Source: CAVQJU01 sp963729215 (GTDB lineage Bacteria > Acidobacteriota > Vicinamibacteria > Vicinamibacterales > CAVVIG01). From it: a stretch of 15,907 bases of DNA. The notes beneath the pieces are model-generated. The model was not told the DNA's origin, did not search any database, and was given only the letters and a program-made list of their open reading frames with translations. Shown piece after piece: positions 1 through 6,845 of this stretch (positions are counted from its first letter, which is position 1; each line of letters begins with the position of its first letter). Position numbers and translations under genes: made by a program. The stretch lies in NCBI GenBank assembly GCA_963729215.1, contig CAVSND010000001.1, forward strand, positions 1 to 15,907. The letters are read 5' to 3'.

Positions 1-90
1 ACTTTTCTGCTTCCCGTGGACGCAATGCGCGAGCCCGGGCAGTCGCCGCTGCGCATTCTCGAGCGGCTCCTCGCGCGCCCACTCCTGTAG
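1..90 (+). CDS. Possible 3' end of a gene cut by the window edge
   Basis: Reading frame 1 is open from the first base to a TAG at 88-90 and would give a 29-residue tail ending in RILERLLARPLL. Third codon positions are mostly G or C, as in the confident genes here, and the stop falls immediately before the 8-nt repeat hairpin at 91-196, which would then separate two convergent genes. The fragment is too short to assign a family, and the opposite strand is also open over this stretch. The call rests only on codon composition and position. Confidence 0.35.
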   Translation, partial: TFLLPVDAMREPGQSPLRILERLLARPLL

Positions 91-196
91 ATCTGGTCAT
101 CTGGTCATTTCAGCATCTGATCATCGTTGGTCAATTGAGAAATTGCCCAATTGCCAAACGATGACCAGATGACCAGATAACCAAATGACCAGATGA
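91..196. repeat. Inverted arrays of an 8-nt repeat forming a large imperfect hairpin
   Basis: The left arm (91-130) is made of degenerate copies of ATCTGGTC. The right arm (about 153-196) carries the same unit in reverse complement, GACCAGAT. Between them, CAATTG near 131-136 pairs with CAATTG near 147-152, so the arms can close into a stem of roughly 40 bp with mismatches. It lies between the stop at 90 and the end of the dihaem peroxidase gene at 219. It could stop transcription from both sides, although there is no clear T tract. No protein is suggested by this stretch. Confidence 0.7.
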
Positions 197-218
197 TTCA
201 ACCGGATTCGCGAGATTC

Positions 219-1366
219 CTAGTCGAGCAGTTTCATGAAGGCGACGATGTCCGCCTCGTCCTGCGGCGCCAACTGAACCAGTGGTGGTATCGGCCCGGAC
301 CATCGGGATCGCTGACGATGGCGAAAAACTTCGTGTAGTGCGCGACGACTTCCTCGAGCGTCTTCGCGGAGTTGTCGTGGAAGTAGGGCGCCGTCTTCCG
401 GATTCCACGCAGCGGCGACGTCTTGAACGCGTCGACGTCATCGGGGTTTCCGGTGATGAGCGCCCGCCCCGGATCGGTGCTGGACACCGGCACGTCGCCT
501 TTGGCCGTGCTGAAGATGAAATCCTGGACGGGCTGGTTCGCCGTGTTGAACGCCCCTACCAAGATGTTGAAGAACCGCGTCGCCGTCGGGATTGGCGCCT
601 GGATGAACATCGGCGCGAACTCGTTGGTCTGGTTCATCAGCGTGCCGCTGTGGCAGTGCGCGCACAGGCCCGGCTTGAAGCCGGCGGACGGATCCGGCGG
701 CACGTCTTCGAAGAAGCGCCGCCCGCGGCGCTCGGACGCGGTGGTGCCGCGCGGCAGGTGCGGAACCGGACCGCCGAGCGCGCGGATCTTCAGCTCGAAC
801 GAGCTGAAAAACGAGAGGTCGGTCTGCTGGAAAAATCTGAGCGATTCGAGGTCGCCCAGCTCCGGGAAGGCCGGGGCCTGCGCGTGATCGAGAATCGCGC
901 CCTGGGCCTGCAGCTCGAGCGACGGCTGGCGGCCGTCGAGCATCAGGGTCGGGTCGAGGGCCGGCGTGTTGAGCGTCGACGGGATGCCGCGCCGGACGGT
1001 CACGAACCGATCCTCGGAGTGCGCCAGGCGCACGTTCGGCGGAAGTGCAATCTTCATCAGGATGGTGGCATCGGTCAGCATCCGCGTGACGCCGTGGCCC
1101 AGGCCATCGTCGCTGCCGTCGTGCAGGAACAGCGGATCGTGGGGATTGGCCAGGAAGCGCGCCTTCGCGTCGGCGGGGGAGACGGTCCCCGTCTTGCGGC
1201 TGTGACAGGTGAGGCACGTCCGGCCGTTGCCGCCAAACGTCTCACGCTCGAAAAGCTGACGGCCGTCGCGATCGCTCTCGCCTCGCACCGGGACAGACAG
1301 CGAGGCGACCATGACGCTGGCAAAACCCAACACAGTGACCGTGCCGAACAGACGTTGCACTCTCAT
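219..1366 (-). CDS. MauG/cytochrome c peroxidase-type dihaem protein, frameshifted near its end
   Basis: A periplasmic dihaem c-type protein of the MauG/CcpA superfamily, which transfers electrons to peroxide or to oxidation substrates. The N-terminus has a signal peptide (hydrophobic to about residue 28). Haem-binding motifs are CLTCH (51-55) and CAHCH (235-239). The C-terminal family signature FKTSPLRGIRKTAPYFHD lies at 314-331, followed by LEEVVAHY. The ATG at 1366 is preceded by AGGAGGA. As sequenced, the frame leaves the family pattern at about 291-296 and would stop at 233. Restoring one G in the GGCCC stretch gives PLVQLAPQDEADIVAFMKLLD with a stop at 219, the usual ending of this family. 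The lesion is therefore a one-base deletion, real or a sequencing error. The physiological substrate cannot be told from sequence. Confidence 0.88.
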
Positions 1367-1417
1367 TGATCCTCCTGACGGGACTCAGCAATTGCACACG
1401 TATACGCGCGTAAAGTC

Positions 1418-1445
1418 GGGATAAGGGCTCAGGGCTAGGCTGGGT
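1418..1445 (+). repeat. Short degenerate 7-nt tandem repeat
   Basis: Four heptads can be read: GGGATAA, GGGCTCA, GGGCTAG, GCTGGGT. The reverse complement (TGAGCCC and similar) resembles the GAGCCAC/GAGTCCC units in the array at 2820-2917. It lies between the peroxidase start and the headless PIN gene, about 50 nt before that gene's conserved sequence begins. Confidence 0.45.
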
Positions 1446-1495
1446 TTGCGTGGCGGGCAAGGACAGAAGGTTGGCCATCGCGACCGGGCTGGCGA

Positions 1496-1846
1496 ATGGC
1501 ACCCGAGCGGCTGTCCTCGCACGCGCACGTGCTTGTTGAAGGACGCGAGCACGAATTGTATCTGTCCGCCGCGAGCGCCTGGGAAATCGCCATCAAATAT
1601 TCACAGGGCAGGCTTCGTCTGCCGGATCCTCCCCTGATATACGTGCCCTCGCGGCTCGAGCAGCTTGGCGTCCTGCCGCTGCCCATCGACCAGGCTCACG
1701 CGCTGCATGTCGCCACGCTCCCGGAGCATCATCGCGACCCGTTCGATCGTCTCCTCGTCGCGCAGGCGCAACTCGAGCACCTGGCGATCCTGACGTCCGA
1801 TCCGGTGTTCGATGCCTACGACGTCCGAACGATTGCTGCTTCCTAA
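1496..1846 (+). pseudogene. PIN-domain toxin (VapC-like) lacking its N-terminus
   Basis: The 116-residue product matches the body of PIN-domain RNases of the VapC type: YLSAASAWEIAIKY with the acidic E30, HHRDPFDRLLVAQA with D81/D84, and LTSDPVF with D102. The family normally starts about 20-25 residues earlier with a strand and the LLDTH motif carrying the first catalytic Asp. I translated all three forward frames from 1439 to 1500 and none encodes it. There is no good ribosome-binding site before the ATG at 1496. A PIN nuclease without the first Asp is unlikely to be active, so this is probably a decayed toxin. No cognate antitoxin precedes it; the Phd gene that follows is paired with its own ParE toxin. 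Confidence 0.72.
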
Positions 1847-1859
1847 CGGCTTGGCCGAG

Positions 1860-1907
1860 TTGACGAGCAGGGCTGAGGGTGGCATCATCAAATTCGATGC
1901 AAATTTA
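1860..1907 (+). promoter_or_regulatory. Possible promoter/operator of the Phd-ParE pair
   Basis: TTGACG (1860-1865) is a fair -35 box, but no good -10 hexamer follows at 16-18 nt (CATCAT is the nearest). An inverted repeat AAATT-N7-AATTT lies just before the antitoxin ribosome-binding site and could be the site where the antitoxin represses its own operon, as is usual for Phd/YefM proteins. This is inference from position and symmetry only. Confidence 0.25.
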
Positions 1908-1917
1908 GTGGGGGCCC

Positions 1918-2199
1918 ATGCTGGACATTGCCAATGACATTCGATCCCTCAGCGACTTCAAACGAAACACGTCGGAGCTCCTCGACCGTCTCAAGAAGAG
2001 CGGCAACCCTCTGGTCCTGACGATCAACGGGAGGGCCGAAGTGGTGGTGCAGGATGCGGAAGCCTATCAGGAGCTTCTGGAGCGGGTCGAGACGATCGAG
2101 GGGATTCAGCGAGGTCTTGCCGATGTGAAGGCTGGACGCACGAAGCCGGCGCGCGAGGTGTTCAACCGGCTTCGACGCAAACATGGCGTACCGCGTTGA
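1918..2199 (+). CDS. Phd/YefM-family type II antitoxin
   Basis: A 93-residue antitoxin that should bind and neutralise the ParE-like toxin encoded next and repress the operon through its N-terminal domain. The segment DIRSLSDFKRNTSELLDRLKKSGNPLVLTINGRAEVVVQDAEAY (residues 8-51 in overview) is typical of Phd/YefM: the S-x-F-K-R-N start, then LTINGRAEVVV strands. The C-terminal part is basic and probably disordered until toxin-bound. GTGGGGG lies 5-6 nt before the ATG. Its last 17 nt overlap the toxin start, which points to translational coupling. The length is normal for the family. Confidence 0.9.
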   Translation: MLDIANDIRSLSDFKRNTSELLDRLKKSGNPLVLTINGRAEVVVQDAEAYQELLERVETIEGIQRGLADVKAGRTKPAREVFNRLRRKHGVPR

Positions 2200-2515
2200 G
2201 CTCACGAAGAGTGCTGGAGTCCAGCTCGAAGAACTCTATCTCTGGGTCGTCGAACGAGCGCCGAGCCGGGGGGCAGCCTGGTTCAATGATCTGGAGCGGG
2301 CGATCCTCTCGTTAGAGCAATTTCCGAAGCGATGCCGGATGGCACCCGAGAGCCTGGACAGGGATCTGCCGGTTCGAGTCTTCAACTACGGCCGCAGCCC
2401 TCACGTCTATCGCGTGTTCTTCACGATCGATGACGCCATCAGAGTTGTGCGGGTTGTGCACATTCGGCGTGGCGCAAGGCAAAGGCCGTCACCAGGTGAG
2501 CTCGAAGACGGATAG
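2183..2515 (+). CDS. ParE/RelE-superfamily toxin
   Basis: A 110-residue basic protein of the RelE/ParE superfamily, the toxin partner of the Phd-type antitoxin just upstream. Visible features are the N-terminal strand YRVELTKSAGVQLEELY, the helix with ERAILSLEQFPKRC, and the C-terminal core strands VYRVFFTIDDAIRVVRVVHIRRGAR. Proteins of this shape act on gyrase (ParE) or on ribosome-bound mRNA (RelE). The sequence resembles the ParE side more, but the target cannot be fixed by eye. Its ATG lies inside the end of the antitoxin gene (17-nt overlap). The stop at 2515 is 10 nt from the stop of the convergent regulator gene. Confidence 0.87.
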   Translation: MAYRVELTKSAGVQLEELYLWVVERAPSRGAAWFNDLERAILSLEQFPKRCRMAPESLDRDLPVRVFNYGRSPHVYRVFFTIDDAIRVVRVVHIRRGARQRPSPGELEDG

Positions 2516-2525
2516 CGCTGCCGCA

Positions 2526-2930
2526 TCAATCCCGGACGGCTTTGATCAGCGCTTCCATGTGCGCGAGATACTTTTCGAGCGCGCGTTTGCCGGCGGCAGT
2601 GAGGCGGTATTCGGTGCGGGGCATCCGCCCCTCGAACGACTTGTCCACGGAGATGTACTCGGCGTCCTCGAGCTTCCGCGCGTGCACGCTCAGGTTGCCA
2701 TCCGTCGTCTCGAGCAGGGCCTTGAGCTCGTTGAACGTGAGGCGATCGTTGACCGCGAGCGCGCTGATGATGCCGAGCCGGAGGCGCTCGTGGATCAGCC
2801 GATCGAGGCTGAGGACTTTGGGTTCATGGCTCGCGGCTCGTGGCTCGCGACCCGTGGCTCGGGACTCGTGGCTCGTGGTTCGCGGCTCCCGCTTGCCGAC
2901 TGCCGACCGCTGACTGCTCGCTTTACCCAC
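2526..2930 (-). CDS. Winged-helix transcriptional regulator with a repeat-derived N-terminal extension
   Basis: Residues from about 40 to 134 form a winged-helix DNA-binding domain of the MarR/PadR-like HTH_27 type: LDRLIHERLRLGIISALAVNDRLTFNELKALLETTDGNLSVHARKLEDAEYI in overview, then EYRLTAAGKRAL. Family members are usually about 95-105 residues and begin near the LDRLIHER segment. Here the only start in frame is GTG at 2930, with AGGAGA four to five nt before it. The first 38 residues are encoded by the 7-nt array (2820-2917) and show a 7-residue period (REPRTTS, HESRATG, REPRAAS). The GTG overlaps the TAA of the upstream membrane gene (GTGGGTAA), so the two are coupled. The regulator probably controls this pair, but its target is not known. 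Confidence 0.85.
   Translation of the reverse strand: MGKASSQRSAVGKREPRTTSHESRATGREPRAASHEPKVLSLDRLIHERLRLGIISALAVNDRLTFNELKALLETTDGNLSVHARKLEDAEYISVDKSFEGRMPRTEYRLTAAGKRALEKYLAHMEALIKAVRD
2820..2917 (-). repeat. Fourteen-unit 7-nt tandem array inside a coding region
   Basis: Read on the minus strand, 98 nt divide exactly into 14 heptads: first GCAGTCA, GCGGTCG, GCAGTCG, GCAAGCG, then mostly variants of GAGCCAC (in another phase CGAGCCA). Units are similar but not identical. Because 7 is not a multiple of 3, gain or loss of one unit would shift the reading frame of the regulator, while three units (21 nt) keep it. The array has no stop codon in the frame used. Confidence 0.85.
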
Positions 2931-3516
2931 CGTATCTCCTCGCGATGATCACGCCAAACACAATGTGAAGGCCGCCGAACCCGACGGCCATGAACGCGTT
3001 GCCCCACGCGGGCGGCGACGCGAACGCCGCGGCGCCGAGCAGCATGAACGCGAGGCCCATGACGGGCACGACGCGCACCGACAGCGCGCCGCCGGCCGCG
3101 ACCGCCGCGCCGTACAGCAGGAGCCAGCAGCCGGGGAGCCGCGGTGTGAGGCCGCTTTCGAGCGCCGCCGCCGTCAGCACGGCGCCGGCCGCGAGCGGCG
3201 GGAGATAGGCGAGCGCGAAGCGCCGGAACGCCTGCGAGGCGAGCGGCATGTCCGACGCGCGCGCCTTCCGCGCCATGGTCCCGACGCCAATCCCCGTCGC
3301 CACGACCGCCGCCCCGAGCCAGACCGGGAGCCAGCGCGCGCCCCCCAGCGGACCCGCGACGGCCGCGGCCGCCAGGCCGACGATGCCGATGCCGACGCCG
3401 CCCCAGCCAGGCACCGCCGTAAACGGCGCCGCCCGCTCCATCGTCCGGCGGATGAAGCGGAGGTTGTCCATCGCGTGCGCGTGGAGCGCGGGAACCGGCT
3501 CCTGAGCCTCAGGCAT
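2923..3516 (-). CDS. Six-helix membrane protein coupled to a winged-helix regulator
   Basis: A 197-residue protein with a short cytoplasmic-looking head (LRFIRRTMERA, 19-29) and about six predicted membrane helices (roughly 37-56, 62-80, 99-119, 128-146, 148-167, 172-191). I recognise the general type: an unnamed membrane protein found beside small winged-helix regulators in Acidobacteriota. No catalytic motif is visible. The ATG at 3516 was chosen; the ATG at residue 16 (MDNLRF) is the alternative and fits the conserved start about as well. The end overlaps the regulator's GTG by 8 nt, and the regulator's ribosome-binding site lies inside the last codons of this gene, so the two are made together. 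Confidence 0.8.
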   Translation of the reverse strand: MPEAQEPVPALHAHAMDNLRFIRRTMERAAPFTAVPGWGGVGIGIVGLAAAAVAGPLGGARWLPVWLGAAVVATGIGVGTMARKARASDMPLASQAFRRFALAYLPPLAAGAVLTAAALESGLTPRLPGCWLLLYGAAVAAGGALSVRVVPVMGLAFMLLGAAAFASPPAWGNAFMAVGFGGLHIVFGVIIARRYGG

Positions 3517-3523
3517 TAAGGAC

Positions 3524-3529
3524 TTTATA
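3524..3529 (-). promoter_or_regulatory. TATAAA -10 box, possibly giving a leaderless transcript
   Basis: TATAAA on the minus strand ends 7 nt before the ATG at 3516. That is the spacing at which transcription would begin on or next to the start codon. No Shine-Dalgarno sequence is seen before this ATG, which fits leaderless translation. The -35 region is weak (TGGCTG at 17 nt spacing) and overlaps the end of the next gene. Confidence 0.35.
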
Positions 3530-3543
3530 GCACAGAGTCCGAG

Positions 3544-4002
3544 CTACAGCCATCGCCGCGCACGCGCCTGGTAGGCCACGTACGTCTCGCCAAACAAGGA
3601 CGCCAGGACGCGCTCCTCCGGCTCGATTTGGAATCGATTGATGTACAGAACGTATGCGGGAAGAAACACGAAGGCGAGCGCGTTCAGGAGGAAGAAAGCC
3701 CAACCGAGCAACATGATGAGGCCGCCCAGGTACATCGGATTGCGGGACATCGCGTAGACACCCCGCGTGACCAACGTCGACGCGTGAGGCTTCAGCGGGT
3801 TAGTCGTCGTCCCGGCCTTTCGGAAGCTCAGGACACCTGAACTGCCGGTCACAAATCCAGCCAGGACAACTACGGCGCCGAGCCAGGTGTGCCCTGGGAG
3901 GTCAAAGTGAAGCGATGGCACGGTCCGCGAGATCAGCCACATGAACACCGCCATGACCAATACAACCGCTGGCGGTGGAACTTTCGAATCAAGTGAAGGC
4001 AT
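3544..4002 (-). CDS. Isoprenylcysteine carboxyl methyltransferase (ICMT/PEMT-like) family protein
   Basis: A 152-residue integral membrane protein with about four helices. The C-terminal block has the family marks: TRGVYAMSRNPMYLGGLIMLLG (about 79-100 in overview; the R-N-P-M-Y core), then IEPEERVLASLFGETYVAY with the acidic EPEE pair. Bacterial members are SAM-dependent methyltransferases of unknown substrate. The start is the ATG at 4002 (MPSLDSK). As sequenced, this frame is continuous with the M20 peptidase upstream and would make one fusion protein. Restoring one G in the GGG at 4013-4015 gives the peptidase a normal ending (YPAGK then TAA at 4007-4009), leaving a 4-nt gap before this ATG. 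Two separate genes are therefore more likely. Confidence 0.8.
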   Translation of the reverse strand: MPSLDSKVPPPAVVLVMAVFMWLISRTVPSLHFDLPGHTWLGAVVVLAGFVTGSSGVLSFRKAGTTTNPLKPHASTLVTRGVYAMSRNPMYLGGLIMLLGWAFFLLNALAFVFLPAYVLYINRFQIEPEERVLASLFGETYVAYQARARRWL

Positions 4003-4006
4003 GCTT

Positions 4007-5453
4007 TTACTTCCCGCCGGATACATCTTGGTCAGCCGATACAAGAACTCGCGACCTTCCATCAACGACCGCACGCGTATGCATTCGTTGAGCCCGTGGG
4101 CGTTCGTCTCCGCGAGATCGAAAAAGATCCCCGAGACCCCATATGTCGGCACGCCTGCGGCGGTGAGGAAACGCCCGTCGTTCGTGCCGGGATTTTGCGC
4201 AGGCACGACCGGGACGCCGGGGAATAGTTCACTGGTCAGCCTTTCGATAGGGCCCATGATTTCGGCCGTCAATGTCGGTGGCGGTGCGGCCTTCTCAGGT
4301 GTACCCTGGAACGCCACTTTCACACCCGTATCACTGATGGTCGCGATGAGCGTCTGACGGATCTCGTCGGGCGCATGCCCCGGGAAGATGCGGCAGTTGA
4401 CGGTGGCCGCGACGTGTTGCGGGAGGGCGTTTTCGGCCTGCCCCCCGTTTATCATCGTGGCGACGCATGTCGTGTGCAGCGTCCCGTTGAGATTGGGGTC
4501 CTTTGTGAGCCGCGACGCGGCAGCCGCATCGCCGCTGGCGGCTACGGCTTTCATGTCGGCACCCTGCGCTCCGCCGACTATGTCGCCAAACTTGGCAAAG
4601 TAGCCGCGGGTCACGTCGTTGAACTCGACGGGAAACTCGAACGCCTGGATTTTGGCGAGCGCCTGGGCCATCTGGTAGATCGCATTGTCCGGCGTCGGTC
4701 GCGACGAGTGGCCACCCTGGTTGACCGTCTCCAGCGTAAAGGATTGAGAGAGCCTCTCACCGGCCTGAACGCCGTTGACAGGTACGCGCCGGTCCTGGGG
4801 TCCAGCGTGCCGCGGCCACCCTCGTTGAGCGCGAAGGCGGCATCCATCACGGTTCGGTGATGTTCGAGGAGGTAGCGAACGCCGTTGAAAGCTTCCGTGG
4901 CCTCCTCGCCGCATGTGAGCGCGAGCTTGATGCCGCGCGTGGGTTTGTAGCCGTCCTGTTTGAAGCGGACCATCGAATCCGCGAAGATCGACGCCATGGA
5001 CTTGTCATCGGCCGCACCGCGCGCGTAAAAGTACCCTCCCTCTTCGACCAGCTTGAATGGGTCGCGTTTCCAGTCCTCGCGCCTGGCTTCGACGACGTCG
5101 AGGTGAGCCAGCAGCATCACGGGCTTCAGACTGGTGTCCGTCCCTTGCAGAAGGGCGATCAGGTTCCCATTCTTCGGCTGATTGGGGGGTGCGACGAGCC
5201 GGAGGTCGTTCTCGGAATAGCCGGCCTGCAGGAGGTGCGCCTTGACGGCTGTTGCCGCCGCGGTGCAGGAGCCGACGGACAGCGACGTGTTGATCTCGAT
5301 CAGTTCCTTGTAGAGCGACCGGAACGCCTGCTCACCGGCGCTCGACAGAGTTGGGGCACTGCCTTCCTGGCCGGCACGCAGGTCCGCGCGTTGACCCGCA
5401 CAGACGGCGATGACCACAAACAGGCTGATCGCGAGCGGGTGATTTTGGCGCAT
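4007..5453 (-). CDS. Secreted M20/M25/M40-family metallopeptidase, frameshifted
   Basis: A zinc-dependent exported peptidase or deacylase of the M20 family. Residues 1-28 form a signal peptide. The catalytic domain shows MLLAHLDVV (H117, D119), RGAADDK (D149), CGEEA (E183/E184) and NEGG (E211). The dimerisation domain begins at NQGGHSSRPTPDNAIY, and the last ligand His is in NAHGLNE. The ATG at 5453 opens the gene. The frame breaks at about 4778-4782: adding one G (CTGGTC for CTGTC) turns GAYLSTAF into GAYLVNGVQAGE and restores the family pattern. A second missing G near 4013-4015 removes the stop. With both repaired, the product is about 480 residues, normal for this subgroup. The gene is otherwise well conserved. 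The substrate is not predictable. Confidence 0.85.
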
Positions 5454-5737
5454 TAGTCACGGGTCCTCTCGGTGTCGAGCCAGAGAATAGCCGCCCTGGC
5501 TGGGATAGCGCGCGAACGTCGTGCAACGCCGAGAGGGTGCCGTGGCAACGTGCCAAGCAGTGACTTGAGTATACGCGTGGGAGCGAGTGCCGACGGGATT
5601 CTCTTGTGTGACGCCGATGTGCCGGGTTCGTCGGGCAGTCGTTCGACACTGATTTGGCGTTATGCTGCGAACGTCCTTGGGTCGGCCGGGATATTCCGGG
5701 CGGCCTCCCCACTGGTTAGACGGCAGAAGAGGCAGGT
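5454..5737. other. Divergent intergenic region, no gene seen
   Basis: These 284 nt separate the M20 peptidase (minus) and the GNAT gene (plus), so both promoters should be here. I see no full -35/-10 pair. TATGCT at about 5660-5665 and TATACG near 5570 are weak -10 candidates on the plus strand, and TATTCT near 5485 on the minus strand. Short open frames across the region do not look like proteins. Confidence 0.4.
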
Positions 5738-6241
5738 TTGCCGGAATCCGGATCAGTCAGCCTGCAGCGTGCAACGCCGGACATGGCTCCGCTGCTGCGC
5801 CGTCTCCTGGAGCTGTACGTTCACGATCTGAGCGAGATCTTTCCTATCGAGATCGGGCCTGACGGTCTCTTCGGGTACGACAAACTGCCTCTCTATTGGG
5901 CAGAGCCGACTCTGCGCCACGCGTTTCTGATTAAGAACGGCAGCCACGTCGCTGGCTTTGCCTTCGCCACGCGCGGCTCGCCGGCGAGCGAGAATCCGGA
6001 AGACCTCGACGTGGCGGAATTCTTCGTCCTTCGCGGGCATCGTCGCTCGGGCGTTGGCCGTCTGGCGGCCATGGCGCTGTGGGATGCCGTGCCGGGACAC
6101 TGGGTCGTGCGCGTCTCGGAAGCGAACCGGGCCGGGCTCCCGTTCTGGAGCGAGGTCATTCGGTCGTACACGTCCGGTGGTTTCGTCGAGAGCGCGCGGC
6201 CGGGCGGCTGGCGAGTCTTCAGGTTTGCCAGCACCGCCTAA
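5738..6241 (+). CDS. GNAT-family N-acetyltransferase
   Basis: A 167-residue acyl-CoA-dependent acetyltransferase of the GNAT fold. The N-terminal strand SLQRATPDMAPLLRRLLELY (8-27) is the usual start of such proteins. Motif A is VAEFFVLRGHRRSGVGRLAA (92-111), with the RxxGxG-type pyrophosphate-binding loop RRSGVG at 102-107. Motif B follows with WVVRVSEANRAGLPFW. The TTG at 5738 is taken as the start because the next candidate, ATG at 5783, would cut off the first strand. A GAGGCAGG stretch lies upstream. The substrate is unknown. The gene is intact, single and divergent from the M20 peptidase. Confidence 0.87.
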   Translation: MPESGSVSLQRATPDMAPLLRRLLELYVHDLSEIFPIEIGPDGLFGYDKLPLYWAEPTLRHAFLIKNGSHVAGFAFATRGSPASENPEDLDVAEFFVLRGHRRSGVGRLAAMALWDAVPGHWVVRVSEANRAGLPFWSEVIRSYTSGGFVESARPGGWRVFRFASTA

Positions 6242-6242
6242 G

Positions 6243-6270
6243 CTCTCCGTTCTCCGTTTCGCGTTTACGT
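6243..6270 (+). repeat. Short 7-nt tandem repeat after the GNAT gene
   Basis: Four heptads follow the stop codon almost at once: CTCTCCG, TTCTCCG, TTTCGCG, TTTACGT. In reverse complement the first two read CGGAGAA and CGGAGAG. This is a third unit sequence, distinct from those at 1418-1445 and 2820-2917, with the same unit length. Confidence 0.5.
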
Positions 6271-6283
6271 TCAGGCCCCAACC

Positions 6284-6322
6284 GCGCAGTTGCGGCTGCG
6301 CACCGAGCAGGGCAGCACCCTG
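6284..6322 (+). terminator. Two adjacent hairpins, possible terminator of the GNAT gene
   Basis: GCGCAG-N6-CTGCGC (6284-6301) and CAGGG-N5-CCCTG (6308-6322) follow each other downstream of the GNAT stop. Neither has a T tract, so intrinsic termination is uncertain; they may only stall polymerase or protect the 3' end. Confidence 0.3.
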
Positions 6323-6374
6323 TCAGCGAGACCAAGGCGATTGACGGCAGGATCGCGCTGAGAAGTTTTGCGAA

Positions 6375-6380
6375 TACAAT
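6375..6380 (+). promoter_or_regulatory. TACAAT -10 box candidate
   Basis: TACAAT matches the sigma-70 -10 consensus at five of six positions and lies 72 nt before the ATG at 6453. No good -35 sequence is seen 16-18 nt upstream. It would drive the DUF6152-like gene. Confidence 0.3.
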
Positions 6381-6452
6381 CGGCTGGCGTTGCGTCAGAA
6401 TGGGATGCGCGGCACGTCCACCCTGTTCCTGGAAATGAAGGGGAGGCGACGA

Positions 6453-6845
6453 ATGAGACGCTTGTTCCCGGCGATCGTCGGGATCGTTGTCCTGGCCGGT
6501 ATCTCCGTGCGCGCCCACCACACCCACCCGGACTTCCTGCTGGGTCAGACCGCTACCGTCGAAGGCACACTCGAAGAGCTGAGGTACGCGAATCCGCATG
6601 TCCTGCTGAAGATTCGGACTGCCGAGGGTGTCGTCTACCTGGCCGAATGGCAGGCGGCGTCATGGCTTCAGCTCCACGCGCACGTGACGCTGACGACGTT
6701 ACGGGTCGGTGACCAGCTGGTTGTCAGCGGAGCCCCCTCGCGCGATCCGGCGTCACGCGAGCTGGTTCGTTTGAAGGAAGTGGTCCGACGGCGCGACGGG
6801 TGGACCTACCGCGTGATTCCGGAACAGCCGTCTCTCACGCGGTGA
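6453..6845 (+). CDS. DUF6152-like secreted protein
   Basis: A 130-residue exported protein. The signal peptide covers about residues 1-21 (MRRLFPAIVGIVVLAG) and is followed by the AHH motif that begins the mature part in DUF6152 proteins. Then come TATVEGTLEELRYANPHVLLKI and LRVGDQLVVSGAPSRD, matching the repeated beta pattern (GTV-x-WxNPH and VGD-x-V-x-VxG) of that family, probably a small OB-like barrel. The function is unknown; the family is often seen near cytochromes and other secreted proteins in Acidobacteriota. The ATG at 6453 is preferred over in-frame upstream starts because GGGGAGG lies 6 nt before it and the signal peptide begins there. The stop is immediately next to the stop of the convergent gene. 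Confidence 0.78.
   Translation: MRRLFPAIVGIVVLAGISVRAHHTHPDFLLGQTATVEGTLEELRYANPHVLLKIRTAEGVVYLAEWQAASWLQLHAHVTLTTLRVGDQLVVSGAPSRDPASRELVRLKEVVRRRDGWTYRVIPEQPSLTR

Noticed and set aside
281..1369. A 362-codon open frame opposite the dihaem peroxidase
   Set aside because: Composition is that of an antisense shadow (Arg/Val/Glu-rich), while the minus strand has haem motifs, a signal peptide and a strong ribosome-binding site.
2423..2948. Plus-strand open frames over the regulator gene
   Set aside because: They are antisense to the winged-helix domain and the repeat array, have no family features, and overlap the end of the ParE toxin gene.
6390..6452. Earlier start for the DUF6152-like protein
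   Set aside because: It would put 21 residues before a clear signal peptide and across the ribosome-binding site of the ATG at 6453.
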